A stretch of 64,000 nucleotides of DNA from Roseateles_B sp041912595 (GCA_041912595.1 JAYRMR010000006.1:1-64000); one strand, 5' to 3'; positions 35,502 to 44,996 are shown, counted from the first letter of the stretch. Notes: generated by a model from the letters alone, not told the origin. Translations and numbers: made by a program.

Positions 35502-35518
35502 GATATCAGCGGGCGAAT

Positions 35519-36487
35519 ATGGCGCAAGCGGCGGCACTGGCCAAGATCGAGCTCCAGCTCATCCGGGTCCTGCACACATTGATCAGCGAACGCAGCGTTT
35601 CCCGGGCCGCCCTGCGGCTCGGCAGCTCGCAACCGGCCGTCTCCGGCCAGTTGCGGCGTCTGCGCGCGCTCACGGGGGACGCGCTCCTGGTGCGCAGCGG
35701 GCAGGGCATGGCCCCGACGCCCACGGCCCTGGCCCTGCTGGAGCCCGCGGCGCGCCTGCTGCTGGAGGCCGAGCGCATCTTCAGCCCGCGCCAGCACCGC
35801 CAGGCCTTCGAACCCGCCACCGCCCGCCAGCGCTTCCGCATCGCCGCGAGCGACTACCTCGACCCGCTGTTCCTGCCCGCGCTCGTTGGTCGGCTGCAGC
35901 GCGCCGCGCCGGGCGTGCAGCTGGACCTGCAGCCGCTCTCCGCCGACTTCGACTACCGCGCCGCACTGGCCCGCGGCGAGGTGGATCTCGTCATCGGCAA
36001 CTGGCCCGAGCCGCCGGAGGAGCTGCACCTCGGCCGCCTGTTCAGCGACGAGCTCGTGGTGCTGATGAGTCGGGATCACCCCATGGCGCGCGCGCCGGCC
36101 CGCAGCTGGACGCCCGAGCGCTACCTCGCCTGCCAGCACCTGGCGCCAATGCCGCTGGCCGTCGCCCAGCCGGGCTTCGTCGACCAGCACCTCGCGAGCC
36201 TGGGCCTGCGCCGCAGCATCGCCGTGCGCAGCGCGCATTTCGGGCAGCTGCCGCAGATGGTCGCGCGCAGCCTGCTGGTGCTGACGACGGGACGCCAGTT
36301 CTGCCGCCGCTTCGTGGACCAGCTGCCGGTGAAGATCCTGCGCTGCCCGGTCGCGCTGCCGCCCATGCATTACTACCAGCTCTGGCATGAGCTGGGCCAC
36401 ACCGCGCCGGCGCACCGCTGGCTGCGCGAGCAGGTGCTCGAGGTCGCCCGCGAGCTGACCGGCGAGCCTGCGCGACCGACCCCATGA
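35519..36487 (+). CDS. LysR-family regulator of purine degradation
   Basis: 322 residues with an N-terminal winged helix (LQLIRVLHTLISERSVSRAALRLGSSQPAVSGQLRRLRALTGDALLVRSG) and a periplasmic-binding-like effector domain (RFRIAASDYLDPLFLPALVGRLQ; GEVDLVIGNWPEPPEELHLGRLF). It is divergent from xdhAB and overlaps guaD by 4 bp, so it probably controls xanthine/guanine use and the ABC transporter. The Shine-Dalgarno is poor. Confidence 0.88.
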   Translation: MAQAAALAKIELQLIRVLHTLISERSVSRAALRLGSSQPAVSGQLRRLRALTGDALLVRSGQGMAPTPTALALLEPAARLLLEAERIFSPRQHRQAFEPATARQRFRIAASDYLDPLFLPALVGRLQRAAPGVQLDLQPLSADFDYRAALARGEVDLVIGNWPEPPEELHLGRLFSDELVVLMSRDHPMARAPARSWTPERYLACQHLAPMPLAVAQPGFVDQHLASLGLRRSIAVRSAHFGQLPQMVARSLLVLTTGRQFCRRFVDQLPVKILRCPVALPPMHYYQLWHELGHTAPAHRWLREQVLEVARELTGEPARPTP

Positions 36488-37842
36488 CGATGACCTCCCT
36501 GAATGCCTCCACCGCCGCCGCCCGGCCCTCGCGCCTGGCCCTGCGCGGCGATCTGCTCGACTTCACCGGCACGCCCGCCTGGGGCGCGCTGGACGACCCC
36601 GCCGTGCGTTTCCGGCCCGACCACTGGCTGCTGATCAAGGACGGCCGCGTGGCCGGCATCCAGGCCGAGGCACCCGATGCGGGCTGGACGCGCGAGGACC
36701 ACCGCGGCCGCCTGATCCTGCCCGGCTTCATCGACACCCACGTCCACTGCCCGCAGCTGGACGTCATCGCCAGCTACGGCGCGGAGCTGCTGGACTGGCT
36801 CAACACCTACACCTTCCCCGCCGAGCGCCGCTATGCCGACCCGGCCGTGGCGCGCGCGGGCGCCGAGCGCTTCCTCGACGCGCTGCTGGCGCACGGCACG
36901 ACCTCGGCCATGGTGTTCCCGACGGTGCACAAGGTCGCGGCCGAGACGCTGTTCGAGGCCGCCCGGGCTCGCGGCATGCGCCTGCTCACGGGTAAGGTGC
37001 TGATGGACCGCCACGCGCCGGACGGCCTGCGCGATGACGTCGAGCAGGCCCGGCGCGACTGCGAGGACCTCATCTCCCGCTTCCATGGCCAGGCGCGCCT
37101 GGGCTATGCCGTGACCGTGCGCTTCGCCCCGACGAGCACGCCGGCGCAGCTCGCGATGGCGGGCGACCTGTGCCGCCAGGACGCCTCGCTCTACATGCAG
37201 ACCCATGTGGCCGAGAACCGCGCCGAGGTCGAGTGGGTCGCGAAGCTCTTCCCCGAGGCGCGCAGCTACCTCGACGTCTACGACCGCGTGGGCCTGCTGC
37301 ATGACCGCGCCGTGCTGGCCCACGGCATCTGGCTGGACGCGCAGGACCGCGCCATCGTCGCCGAGCGCGGCGCGCAGGTGGCCTTCTGCCCGTCCTCCAA
37401 CCTCTTCCTGGGCAGCGGCCTCTTCGACTGGCTCGCCGCGCGCGAGGCCGGCTTCACGGTGAGCCTGGCCTCGGACGTCGGCGGCGGCACCTCGCTCTCC
37501 ACCCAGCGCACCCTGGGCGACGCCTACAAGGTCCAGGCCCTGGCCGGGTGCCGGCTGACCGCCTGGGCCGGCCTGCACGCCGCGACGCTTGGCGCAGCGC
37601 AAGGATTGGGGCTGTCCCATGAGATCGGCCACTTCGGCGTGGGTACACTGGCCGACGTCTGCATCTGGGACTGGGCCTGCGGCCCGGTGGCCGAGGCGCG
37701 CTTCGCGGTCGCCCGCGAGCTGCACGAGAAGGTCTTCGCCTGGATGACGCTGTCGGACGAGCGCAATCTCGCCGCCGCCTATGTGGCCGGCGTGGCGCGC
37801 TACCGCCGGCCAGGCGCCGCCCCCGTCCCGCCACACTCCTGA
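36484..37842 (+). CDS. guaD: guanine deaminase
   Basis: Converts guanine to xanthine and ammonia. The 452-residue amidohydrolase has the metal motif PGFIDTHVHCPQ, the second-shell MQTHVAENRAEVEW, AHGIWLD, and the late SDVGGGTSLSTQRT with the catalytic Asp. Translation is coupled to lysR (ATGA overlap), and the purine transporter genes follow after 24 bp. Confidence 0.95.
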   Translation: MTMTSLNASTAAARPSRLALRGDLLDFTGTPAWGALDDPAVRFRPDHWLLIKDGRVAGIQAEAPDAGWTREDHRGRLILPGFIDTHVHCPQLDVIASYGAELLDWLNTYTFPAERRYADPAVARAGAERFLDALLAHGTTSAMVFPTVHKVAAETLFEAARARGMRLLTGKVLMDRHAPDGLRDDVEQARRDCEDLISRFHGQARLGYAVTVRFAPTSTPAQLAMAGDLCRQDASLYMQTHVAENRAEVEWVAKLFPEARSYLDVYDRVGLLHDRAVLAHGIWLDAQDRAIVAERGAQVAFCPSSNLFLGSGLFDWLAAREAGFTVSLASDVGGGTSLSTQRTLGDAYKVQALAGCRLTAWAGLHAATLGAAQGLGLSHEIGHFGVGTLADVCIWDWACGPVAEARFAVARELHEKVFAWMTLSDERNLAAAYVAGVARYRRPGAAPVPPHS

Positions 37843-37866
37843 ACCGCAGATGTCTTGCTGATCGCC

Positions 37867-39414
37867 ATGGCCGAACCCGTCCCCCGACTCGAACTCCAAG
37901 GCATCAGCAAGCAGTACCCGGCCGTGAAGGCCAACGACGGCGTCTCGCTGCGGGTGATGCCCGGGCAGATCCACGCGGTGCTGGGCGAGAACGGCGCGGG
38001 CAAGTCCACGCTGATGAAGATCATCTACGGCGCGGTGCAGCCCGACGAGGGCCGCCTGCTGTGGAACGGCCAGCCGGTGCAGGTGCGCAGCCCGGCGCAG
38101 GCGCGGCAGCTCGGCATCAGCATGGTCTACCAGCACTTCTCGCTGTTCGACACGCTGAGCGCCGCCGAGAACGTCTGGCTGGGCCTGGACAAGGCCCAGG
38201 GCCTCGCCGAGGTGACGCAGCGCATCCGCGAGCTCTCGGCGGCCTACGGGCTGGAGGTGGATCCGGCGCGGCCCGTGCACACGCTCTCGGTGGGCGAGCG
38301 CCAGCGCGTGGAGATCGTGCGGGCGCTGCTCACGAACCCGCGCCTGCTGATCCTCGACGAGCCCACCTCCGTGCTCACCCCGCAGGCCGTGCAGAAGCTC
38401 TTCGAGGTGCTGCGCCGCCTGGCCGCCGAGGGCTGCGCCATCCTCTACATCAGCCACAAGCTCGACGAGATCCGCGCCCTGTGCCAGCACTGCACGGTGC
38501 TGCGGGGCGGCCGGGTCACGGGCGAGGTGGACCCGCGCACGGTGGACAACGCCGCGCTCTCGCGCCTCATGATCGGCAGCGAGCCGCCCCGCCTGCGGGC
38601 AGGCACGCGCGAGGCGGGGGCCCCGGTGCTGCGCGTGCAGGGCCTGGACCTGCCCACGGACAACCCCTTCGGCACGGCCCTGCGCGGCCTGGGCTTCGAG
38701 CTGCGCGCGGGCGAGATCCTCGGCGTCGCCGGCGTCAGCGGCAATGGCCAGCAGGAGCTGCTCGCGGCGCTGTCGGGCGAGGACGCCCGCGCACCGCGAG
38801 GCAGCATCCGCCTCTTCGACACCGACATCGCGCGGGCCAGCTGCCGCAAGCGCCGCCGGCTGGGCCTGCATTTCGTGCCGGAGGAGCGCCTGGGCCGGGG
38901 CGCCGTGCCGAGCCTCTCGCTGGCCGACAACACCCTGCTGACCCGCACCGAGGCCGTGAAGGCCGGCGGCTGGCTGGCCAAGGGCGAGGCGCGCCGCCTG
39001 GCCGAGGAGCTCATCGCCCGCTTCGGCGTGCGCTGTGGCGGCTCCGGGGCCGCGGCGCGCAGCCTCTCCGGCGGCAATCTGCAGAAATTCATCGTGGGCC
39101 GCGAGATCGACGCCGCCCCCAAGCTGCTGCTCATCGCCCAGCCCACCTGGGGCGTGGACGTGGGCGCCGCGGCCCAGATCCGGGGGGAGCTGCTCAAGCT
39201 GCGCGATGCGGGCTGTGCACTCCTGGTCTTCAGCGAGGAGTTGGACGAGTTGTTCGAGATCAGTGATCGCCTGGTGGTGATGGCGCAGGGCCGCCTCTCG
39301 CCCAGCGTGCCAGTGGCCGAGGCCACGGTGGAGCGCATCGGCGCGTGGATGTCCGGGCTCTGGGAGTCCGGCGCAGGACCTGCCGGCAAGGAGGCGCGCC
39401 ATGCTGCGGCTTGA
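37867..39414 (+). CDS. ABC transporter ATPase, BMP/nucleoside type (two nucleotide-binding domains)
   Basis: 515 residues with two ABC domains. The first is canonical (GENGAGKST Walker A; LSVGERQRVEIVRALLTNPRLLILDEPTS). The second is degenerate, with GVSGNGQQEL at Walker A and LSGGNLQKFIVGREI at the signature, as in the RbsA/NupO group. It energises the permease pair downstream. The start at 37867 (MAEPVPRLELQG) is preferred over an in-frame TTG at 37855. Confidence 0.92.
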   Translation: MAEPVPRLELQGISKQYPAVKANDGVSLRVMPGQIHAVLGENGAGKSTLMKIIYGAVQPDEGRLLWNGQPVQVRSPAQARQLGISMVYQHFSLFDTLSAAENVWLGLDKAQGLAEVTQRIRELSAAYGLEVDPARPVHTLSVGERQRVEIVRALLTNPRLLILDEPTSVLTPQAVQKLFEVLRRLAAEGCAILYISHKLDEIRALCQHCTVLRGGRVTGEVDPRTVDNAALSRLMIGSEPPRLRAGTREAGAPVLRVQGLDLPTDNPFGTALRGLGFELRAGEILGVAGVSGNGQQELLAALSGEDARAPRGSIRLFDTDIARASCRKRRRLGLHFVPEERLGRGAVPSLSLADNTLLTRTEAVKAGGWLAKGEARRLAEELIARFGVRCGGSGAAARSLSGGNLQKFIVGREIDAAPKLLLIAQPTWGVDVGAAAQIRGELLKLRDAGCALLVFSEELDELFEISDRLVVMAQGRLSPSVPVAEATVERIGAWMSGLWESGAGPAGKEARHAAA

Positions 39415-40465
39415 GACCCGTCCCGAGCCCTCGCGGCTGATGGCCCTGGCCTCGCCGCTGATCGCGCTGGCCGTCACCACGCTCTTGGGGCTGCTGCTCT
39501 TCGTGGCGCTGGGCAAGGACCCGGTGCGCGGGCTGCAGATGTTCTTCTGGGAGCCCATCCGCAGCGCCTACGCCTGGAGCGAGCTGGGCCTCAAGGCGAC
39601 GCCGCTGATCCTGATCGCCCTGGGCCTGGCCCTGTGCTTCCGCTCCAACGTCTGGAACATCGGCGCGGAGGGCCAGTTCATCGCGGGCGCGCTGGCGGCC
39701 GGCTGGGTCGCGATGCAGGCCGACGCGCAGACGAGCGCGGCGATCGTCGTGCCCGTGCTGCTGGCCGGCGTCGCGGGCGGCATGGCCTGGGCGGCGATCA
39801 CCGCGCTGCTGCGGGACCGCTTCAACGCCAACGAGATCCTCGTGAGCCTGATGCTCGTGTACGTGGCGGACCTGCTGCTGGGCTATCTCGTCTACGGGCC
39901 CTGGAAGGACCCGAACGGCTACAACTTCCCGCAAACCGTCACCTTCGCCGCGGCCACCAAGATCCCCAAGCTCTTCAGCGGCTGGCGCGTCAACATCGGC
40001 GTGCTGATCGCGCTGGGTGCGGTGGCCGGCTTCTGGCTGCTGATGTTCCGCAGCTATGCCGGCTACGCGCTGCAGGTGGGCGGCCTCGCGCCCGCGGCGG
40101 CGCGCTACGCGGGCTTCTCCTCGCGCCGGGCGCTGTGGACGGCGCTGCTGCTGTCAGGCGGCATGGCGGGCCTCGCGGGCGCGCTGGAGGCCGCCGGGCC
40201 GCTGGGTCAGCTCACGCCGCACGTGCCCGCGGGCTACGGCTTCGCGGCCATCATCGTGGCCTTCGTGGGGCGGCTGCATCCGGTGGGCATCGTGGGCTCG
40301 GGCCTGCTGATGAGCATGTTCTACATCGGCGGCGAGCTCGCGCAGTCGCGCCTGGGCCTGCCCAAGTCCATCACCGGTGTCTTCCAGGGCCTGCTGCTGT
40401 TCACGCTGCTGGCATCGGACACGCTCATCCACTACCGCGTGCGCTGGGCGCGCCGGGCTGCCTGA
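39401..40465 (+). CDS. ABC transporter permease 1, BMP/nucleoside type
   Basis: 354 residues with about nine membrane segments, BPD_transp_2 family. Marker segments are LCFRSNVWNIGAEGQFIAGA, NANEILVSLMLVYVADLLLGY and PAGYGFAAIIVAFVGRLHPVGI. The gene overlaps the ATPase by 14 bp and has AGGAGG before its ATG. Confidence 0.92.
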   Translation: MLRLETRPEPSRLMALASPLIALAVTTLLGLLLFVALGKDPVRGLQMFFWEPIRSAYAWSELGLKATPLILIALGLALCFRSNVWNIGAEGQFIAGALAAGWVAMQADAQTSAAIVVPVLLAGVAGGMAWAAITALLRDRFNANEILVSLMLVYVADLLLGYLVYGPWKDPNGYNFPQTVTFAAATKIPKLFSGWRVNIGVLIALGAVAGFWLLMFRSYAGYALQVGGLAPAAARYAGFSSRRALWTALLLSGGMAGLAGALEAAGPLGQLTPHVPAGYGFAAIIVAFVGRLHPVGIVGSGLLMSMFYIGGELAQSRLGLPKSITGVFQGLLLFTLLASDTLIHYRVRWARRAA

Positions 40466-40474
40466 GGCCGCGCC

Positions 40475-41401
40475 ATGGATCTGAACGCACTCGCCGCCCT
40501 CGTCGCCGCCACGCTCAATGGCGGCACGCTGCTGGCCCTCGCGGCCCTGGGGCTGCTCATCAACGAGCGTGCCGGCGTCGTCAACCTGGGGGCCGAGGGC
40601 ATGATGCTCGTGGCCGCCATCGCCGGCTTCGCGACCGCCGTGCACACGGGCAGCGACACGCTGGCCTTCATGGCCGGCATGGGCGCGGGCGCCGCGCTGG
40701 CCGGCGTCTTCGCGCTGCTGGCGCTGTGGCTCAACACCAACCAGTACGCCGCCGGCCTCGCGCTGAGCCTCTTCGGCACGGGCTTCTCGGCCTTCGTCGG
40801 CCAGGGCTATGTGCAGGAGAAGCTCACCGCGCGACCCAGCTTCGCCATCCCCTTCCTGAGCGATCTGCCCTTCGTGGGAACGGCGCTGTTCCGGCAGCAT
40901 CCGCTGGTCTACGGCGCGATGGCGCTGACGGCCGGGCTGGCCTGGTTCCTCTACCGCTCGCGGCCCGGGCTCGTGCTGCGCGCGGTGGGCGAATCGCCGG
41001 AATCCGCCCACGCGCTGGGCTATCCCGTGCGCCGCATCCGCCTCCTGGCCGTGCTGGCCGGCGGGGCGCTGTGCGGCCTCGCGGGCGCCTATGTGTCGGT
41101 GGCCTACACGCCGCTGTGGGTCGAGGGCATGATCGCCGGCAAGGGCTGGATCGCCCTCGCGCTGACCACCTTCGCCACCTGGCGCCCGGCCCGCGTGCTG
41201 CTGGGGGCCTACCTCTTCGGCGGCGTCACGATGCTGCAGTTCCATCTGCAGGGGCAGGGCGTCGAGGTGCCGAGCCAGCTGCTGTCGATGCTGCCCTATG
41301 TGGCGACGATCGTGGTGCTGGTGCTGATCTCGCGCAACAGCGGCTTCATCCGCGCCAACATGCCGGCGTCGCTCGGCAAGCCCTTCCATCCGGGCGGCTA
41401 A
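40475..41401 (+). CDS. ABC transporter permease 2, BMP/nucleoside type
   Basis: 308 residues with about eight membrane segments. ALAALGLLINERAGVVNLGAEGMMLV is the hallmark start of the second permease in these systems, and IAGKGWIALALTTFATWRPARVL the conserved late loop. It pairs with permease 1 and lies 9 bp after it. Confidence 0.92.
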   Translation: MDLNALAALVAATLNGGTLLALAALGLLINERAGVVNLGAEGMMLVAAIAGFATAVHTGSDTLAFMAGMGAGAALAGVFALLALWLNTNQYAAGLALSLFGTGFSAFVGQGYVQEKLTARPSFAIPFLSDLPFVGTALFRQHPLVYGAMALTAGLAWFLYRSRPGLVLRAVGESPESAHALGYPVRRIRLLAVLAGGALCGLAGAYVSVAYTPLWVEGMIAGKGWIALALTTFATWRPARVLLGAYLFGGVTMLQFHLQGQGVEVPSQLLSMLPYVATIVVLVLISRNSGFIRANMPASLGKPFHPGG

Positions 41402-41468
41402 GATCGTCGGCTGGTTTTTCTGCAGTTTTCACCGGCGCTTCGCCGCGCCGAACCTCCAAGGAGCACCC

Positions 41469-42635
41469 ATGCGTCACATTGGCAAGCGTGATCTGATCAA
41501 GTGGGCCGGCTGGTCCAGCCTGGCCGCGGTGGCCGTGCTGGCCGGTTGCGGCAAGAAGGAAGAGGGCGCCGCCCCCGCGCCGGCCGCCTCCGCCGCCTCG
41601 GCACCGGCCCCCAAGGCCGAGCCGCTCAAGATCGCCTTCGCCTACGTCGGCCCGGTGGGTGACGGCGGCTGGACCTTCGCCCACGACAACGCCCGCAAGG
41701 CCGTCGAGAAGGAATTTGGCGACAAGATCCAGACCAGCTTCGTCGAGAAGGTCCCCGAGGCGGCCGACGCCGAGCGCGTGTTCCGCGACATGGTCGGCCA
41801 GGGCAACAAGCTGATCTTCGGCACCACCTTCGGCTACATGGAGCCCATGCTCAAGGTCGCCGCCGACACGCCGGACGTCAAGTTCGAGCATGCCACCGGC
41901 TACAAGCAGGCCGCCAACATGCGCACCTACGACTCGCGCACCTACGAGGGCGCCTACATGGCGGGCGTGGTGGCCGGCAAGATGAGCAAGAGCGGCACGC
42001 TGGGCGTCGTCGGCTCGATCCCCATTCCCGAGGTGATCCGCAACATCAACAGCTTCACCCTGGGCGCGCAGAGCGTGAACCCCAAGGTGAAGGTGCGCGT
42101 GGCCTGGGTCAACGAGTGGTTCAACCCGCCCAAGGAGACCGAGGCCGCCCAGTCCCTGATCGACGGCGGCGCCGACGTGCTGATGCAGAACACCGACTCC
42201 AGCGCCGTGCTGCAGACGGCCGAGAAGAACGGCAAGTACGCCTTCGGCTGGGACTCCGACATGACGGCCTACGGCCCCAAGGCCCACCTGGCCTCGGCCG
42301 TGATCAACTGGGGCCCGTACTACATCAAGGCCGTGCGTGACGCGCTGGACGGCAAGTGGACGGCCGGCCCCGGCACGCACAGCTGGTGGGGCGTCAAGGA
42401 AGGCGCGATCGACCTGGTCTCGCTCGCGGAGGCCGTGCCGGCGGACACGCGCGCCCAGATCGACAAGGTCAAGGCCGGCCTGAAGGACGGCAGCTTCGCC
42501 ATCTGGAAGGGCCCCATCGTCGGGCAGGACGGCAAGGACGTGCTCAAGAAGGACGAGGTCGCGGACGACAAGTTCCTCTCGGGCATCAACTTCTACGTGA
42601 AGGGTGTCGAGGGCAAGGTGCCGGGCGGCAAGTAA
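41469..42635 (+). CDS. BMP-family substrate-binding lipoprotein (purine or nucleoside uptake)
   Basis: 388 residues. The lipobox LAGC places the lipidated Cys at residue 27, followed by an Ala/Pro linker. The BMP domain has IAFAYVGPVGDGGWTFAHDNARKAVEKEF and ends with a WGVKEGAIDL segment. This subgroup binds nucleosides or free purines. The guaD/xdh context favours a purine base, but the ligand is not shown by sequence. AAGGAG precedes the ATG, and a clear terminator follows. Confidence 0.9.
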   Translation: MRHIGKRDLIKWAGWSSLAAVAVLAGCGKKEEGAAPAPAASAASAPAPKAEPLKIAFAYVGPVGDGGWTFAHDNARKAVEKEFGDKIQTSFVEKVPEAADAERVFRDMVGQGNKLIFGTTFGYMEPMLKVAADTPDVKFEHATGYKQAANMRTYDSRTYEGAYMAGVVAGKMSKSGTLGVVGSIPIPEVIRNINSFTLGAQSVNPKVKVRVAWVNEWFNPPKETEAAQSLIDGGADVLMQNTDSSAVLQTAEKNGKYAFGWDSDMTAYGPKAHLASAVINWGPYYIKAVRDALDGKWTAGPGTHSWWGVKEGAIDLVSLAEAVPADTRAQIDKVKAGLKDGSFAIWKGPIVGQDGKDVLKKDEVADDKFLSGINFYVKGVEGKVPGGK

Positions 42636-42660
42636 GCCCCCCGGCGCTCCCGCGCAGCCC

Positions 42661-42691
42661 AGCCACCCGCCGAGAGGCCGGTGGCTTTTTT
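42661..42691 (+). terminator. terminator of the purine transporter operon
   Basis: A 7-bp outer stem (AGCCACC with GGTGGCT) and an inner GCC/GGC stem with a GAGA loop are followed by six T, 25 bp after the BMP gene. Confidence 0.85.
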
Positions 42692-42762
42692 CATGCCCGC
42701 CGGCAGGCCATCCGCGGCGGGCCGCCGTTCATCCGGCGCGGCTGCAGATCGTCCGCGAGGGA

Positions 42763-42791
42763 TTGGCAAGCGGCCGGGCCCTCACTACATT
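42763..42791 (+). promoter_or_regulatory. sigma-70-type promoter of the S9 peptidase gene
   Basis: TTGGCA (42763-42768) and TACATT (42786-42791) are separated by exactly 17 bp, giving a leader of about 40 nt to the TTG start. This is the best-formed -35/-10 pair seen next to a gene here. Confidence 0.65.
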
Positions 42792-42838
42792 TGCGCGGTG
42801 CCTGGCGATGGCCGGGCAGATTCAACGAGGAGAGCCCC

Positions 42839-44824
42839 TTGAACGCACAACATCGCAAGTCCGCGGCCCCGCGCGCCGCCCTCCAGCAGCTGGCCCTGTG
42901 CCTGGCCCTGGCCGGCAGCGGCGTGCTGCTGAGCGCGCCGGTCCTGGCCGCCACCACCGCCAAGCAGGCCAGCGCGCCCGCCGCGCCCGTGGCGCCCAAG
43001 CGCTACACCATCGAGCAGTTCATGGCGACGACCAATATCGGCGGCGCCTCCTTCAGCGCGGACGAGAAGCGCATCCTCTTCCACAGCAACAAGACCGGCA
43101 TCTTCAACGTCTACAGCATTTCCGTGAGCGGCGGCGAGCCCGTGGCCCTGACGAGCTCCACCAAGGACAGCCACTACGCTGTCAGCTACTTCCCCAAGGA
43201 CGACCGGGTGCTCTACACCCGCGACCAGGGCGGCAACGAGCTGAACCACCTCTATGTGCGCGAGCTCGACGGCAGCGAGAAAGACCTGACCCCCGGCGAC
43301 AAGCTCAAGGCCATGTTCATGGGCTGGTCCGGTGACAAGAACAGCTTCCACGTGGCCACCAACGAGCGCGACCCGCGCTTCTTCGACGTCTACCGCTACG
43401 ACGCCAAGACCTATGCCCGCGAGCTGGTCTACAAGAACGAGACCGGCATGAACGTCGCCCAGGTGAGCGACGACGGCCGCTGGATCGCCTTCGGCAAGAC
43501 CAACACCACGGCCGATTCGGACGTCTACCTCTACGACACCAAGTCCAAGGAAAGCAAGCACCTGACGCCGCACCAGGGCGTGGCGAGCAACCAGCCCGCC
43601 GGCTTCGATCCGGCCTCGAAGCGCCTGCTGCTCACCAGCAACGACGGCGCCGAGTTCGCCCGCCTGATGAGCTATGACCTGGCCACCGGCAAGATGAGCG
43701 AGCTGGAGAAGGCCGACTGGGACGTGGCCTACACCGACTTCTCCAACGACGGCCGCTTCCGCGTCACCGGCATCAACGCCGATGCCAGCATCGTGCTGAA
43801 GCTGCGCGAGCTGGGCAAGGACGGCGTCGAGCGCGACGTGGCCCTGCCCAAGCTGCCCGGCGGCGAGATCCGCGGCGTGCAGTTCTCGGGCAGCAGCACC
43901 AAGATGGCTTTCTACGTGAACGGCGACCGCTCGCCCAGCAACCTCTTCGTCTACGACTTCGCCAGCAAGCAGGTGAAGCAGCTCACGCAGAGCATGTCGA
44001 AGGAGGTGAACCCCGAGGACCTCGTGGACGCGAAGATCGTGCGCTTCAAGTCCTTCGACGGCCTGAGCATTCCCTCGGTCTACTACCAGCCCAAGGAAGC
44101 CTCGCCGACGAACAAGGTGCCCGCCGTGGTGTGGGTCCACGGCGGCCCAGGCGGCCAGACCATGCGCGGCTACTCCGCGCTGATGCAGTACTTCGCCAAC
44201 CACGGCTACGCGGTGCTGGGCATCAACAACCGCGGCAGCTCGGGCTATGGCAAGAGCTTCTTCACCGCCGATGACGGCAAGCACGGCCGCGAGCCGCTGT
44301 GGGATTGCATCGAGGCCAAGACCTACCTCGCCAGCACCGGCGTGATCGACCCGGAGCGCATCGGCATCATCGGCGGCTCCTACGGCGGCTACATGACGCT
44401 GGCGGCGATGGCCTTCCGCCCCGAGGCCTTCAAGGTCGGCATCGACATCTTCGGCGTCTCCAACTGGCTGCGCACGCTCGAGTCCATCCCGCCGTACTGG
44501 GAGAGCTTCCGCCAGGCGCTGTACCAGGAGATCGGCGATCCGGTGAAGGACAAGGACTTCCTCATCGCCACCTCGCCGCTGTTCCATGCCAAGGAGATCC
44601 GCAAGCCGCTGATGGTGATCCAGGGCGCGAACGACCCGCGCGTGATCAAGCCCGAGAGCGACGAGATCGTCGAGGCCGTGAAGAAGAACGGCGTGCCGGT
44701 CGAGTACGTGGTCTTCGACGATGAGGGCCATGGCTTCTCGAAGAAGAAGAACAACATCGAGGCCAGCGGGCGGATGCTGCAGTTCCTGGACAAGCACCTC
44801 AAGACGGCCAACGCGCCGAAGTGA
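42839..44824 (+). CDS. secreted S9 prolyl-oligopeptidase-family peptidase
   Basis: 661 residues. The signal peptide (cleavage near LAA/TT) is followed by a beta-propeller of about 360 residues with TolB-like repeats, then an alpha/beta-hydrolase domain. The catalytic triad is Ser514 (GGSYGGY), Asp599 (GANDPR) and His631 (DEGHGF). It likely cleaves oligopeptides in the periplasm, and the acylaminoacyl- or dipeptidyl-type specificity is not clear. The start is TTG with AGGAG seven bases upstream, the only start that places the signal peptide correctly. Confidence 0.9.
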   Translation: MNAQHRKSAAPRAALQQLALCLALAGSGVLLSAPVLAATTAKQASAPAAPVAPKRYTIEQFMATTNIGGASFSADEKRILFHSNKTGIFNVYSISVSGGEPVALTSSTKDSHYAVSYFPKDDRVLYTRDQGGNELNHLYVRELDGSEKDLTPGDKLKAMFMGWSGDKNSFHVATNERDPRFFDVYRYDAKTYARELVYKNETGMNVAQVSDDGRWIAFGKTNTTADSDVYLYDTKSKESKHLTPHQGVASNQPAGFDPASKRLLLTSNDGAEFARLMSYDLATGKMSELEKADWDVAYTDFSNDGRFRVTGINADASIVLKLRELGKDGVERDVALPKLPGGEIRGVQFSGSSTKMAFYVNGDRSPSNLFVYDFASKQVKQLTQSMSKEVNPEDLVDAKIVRFKSFDGLSIPSVYYQPKEASPTNKVPAVVWVHGGPGGQTMRGYSALMQYFANHGYAVLGINNRGSSGYGKSFFTADDGKHGREPLWDCIEAKTYLASTGVIDPERIGIIGGSYGGYMTLAAMAFRPEAFKVGIDIFGVSNWLRTLESIPPYWESFRQALYQEIGDPVKDKDFLIATSPLFHAKEIRKPLMVIQGANDPRVIKPESDEIVEAVKKNGVPVEYVVFDDEGHGFSKKKNNIEASGRMLQFLDKHLKTANAPK

Positions 44825-44904
44825 GGGCGCCGCGCGGGCCGGATGCGTCCGGTCTGCGCGGACACAAGGGCCGGCGGCGCTTCAGGGCCCCGGCCGAACT
44901 TCGC

Positions 44905-44947
44905 ACGGAACCACGGACCGAACCACGGACCGAACCGCGGTCCGACC
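44905..44947. repeat. 12-bp degenerate tandem repeat
   Basis: ACGGACCGAACC occurs twice exactly (44913, 44925), flanked by partial copies (ACGGAACC at 44905 and GCGGTCCGACC at 44937). It lies in the gap between the S9 peptidase and ankyrin genes. Confidence 0.7.
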
Positions 44948-44960
44948 GTTCATCAAACAC

Positions 44961-44996
44961 CACCCCTCGCCCGGGCCTGCCGCCCCGCGAGGGGTG
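44961..44996 (+). promoter_or_regulatory. 10-bp hairpin before the ankyrin gene
   Basis: CACCCCTCGC and its exact complement are separated by 16 nt. The right arm ends 20 bp before the ankyrin ATG and touches the ribosome-site region. No T-run follows, so a terminator is doubtful and a translational control element is possible. Confidence 0.45.

Noticed and set aside
33911..35518. Long plus-strand frame running into the LysR gene
   Set aside because: It lies opposite xdhA, which has all FeS cysteines. The LysR domain begins at 35519.
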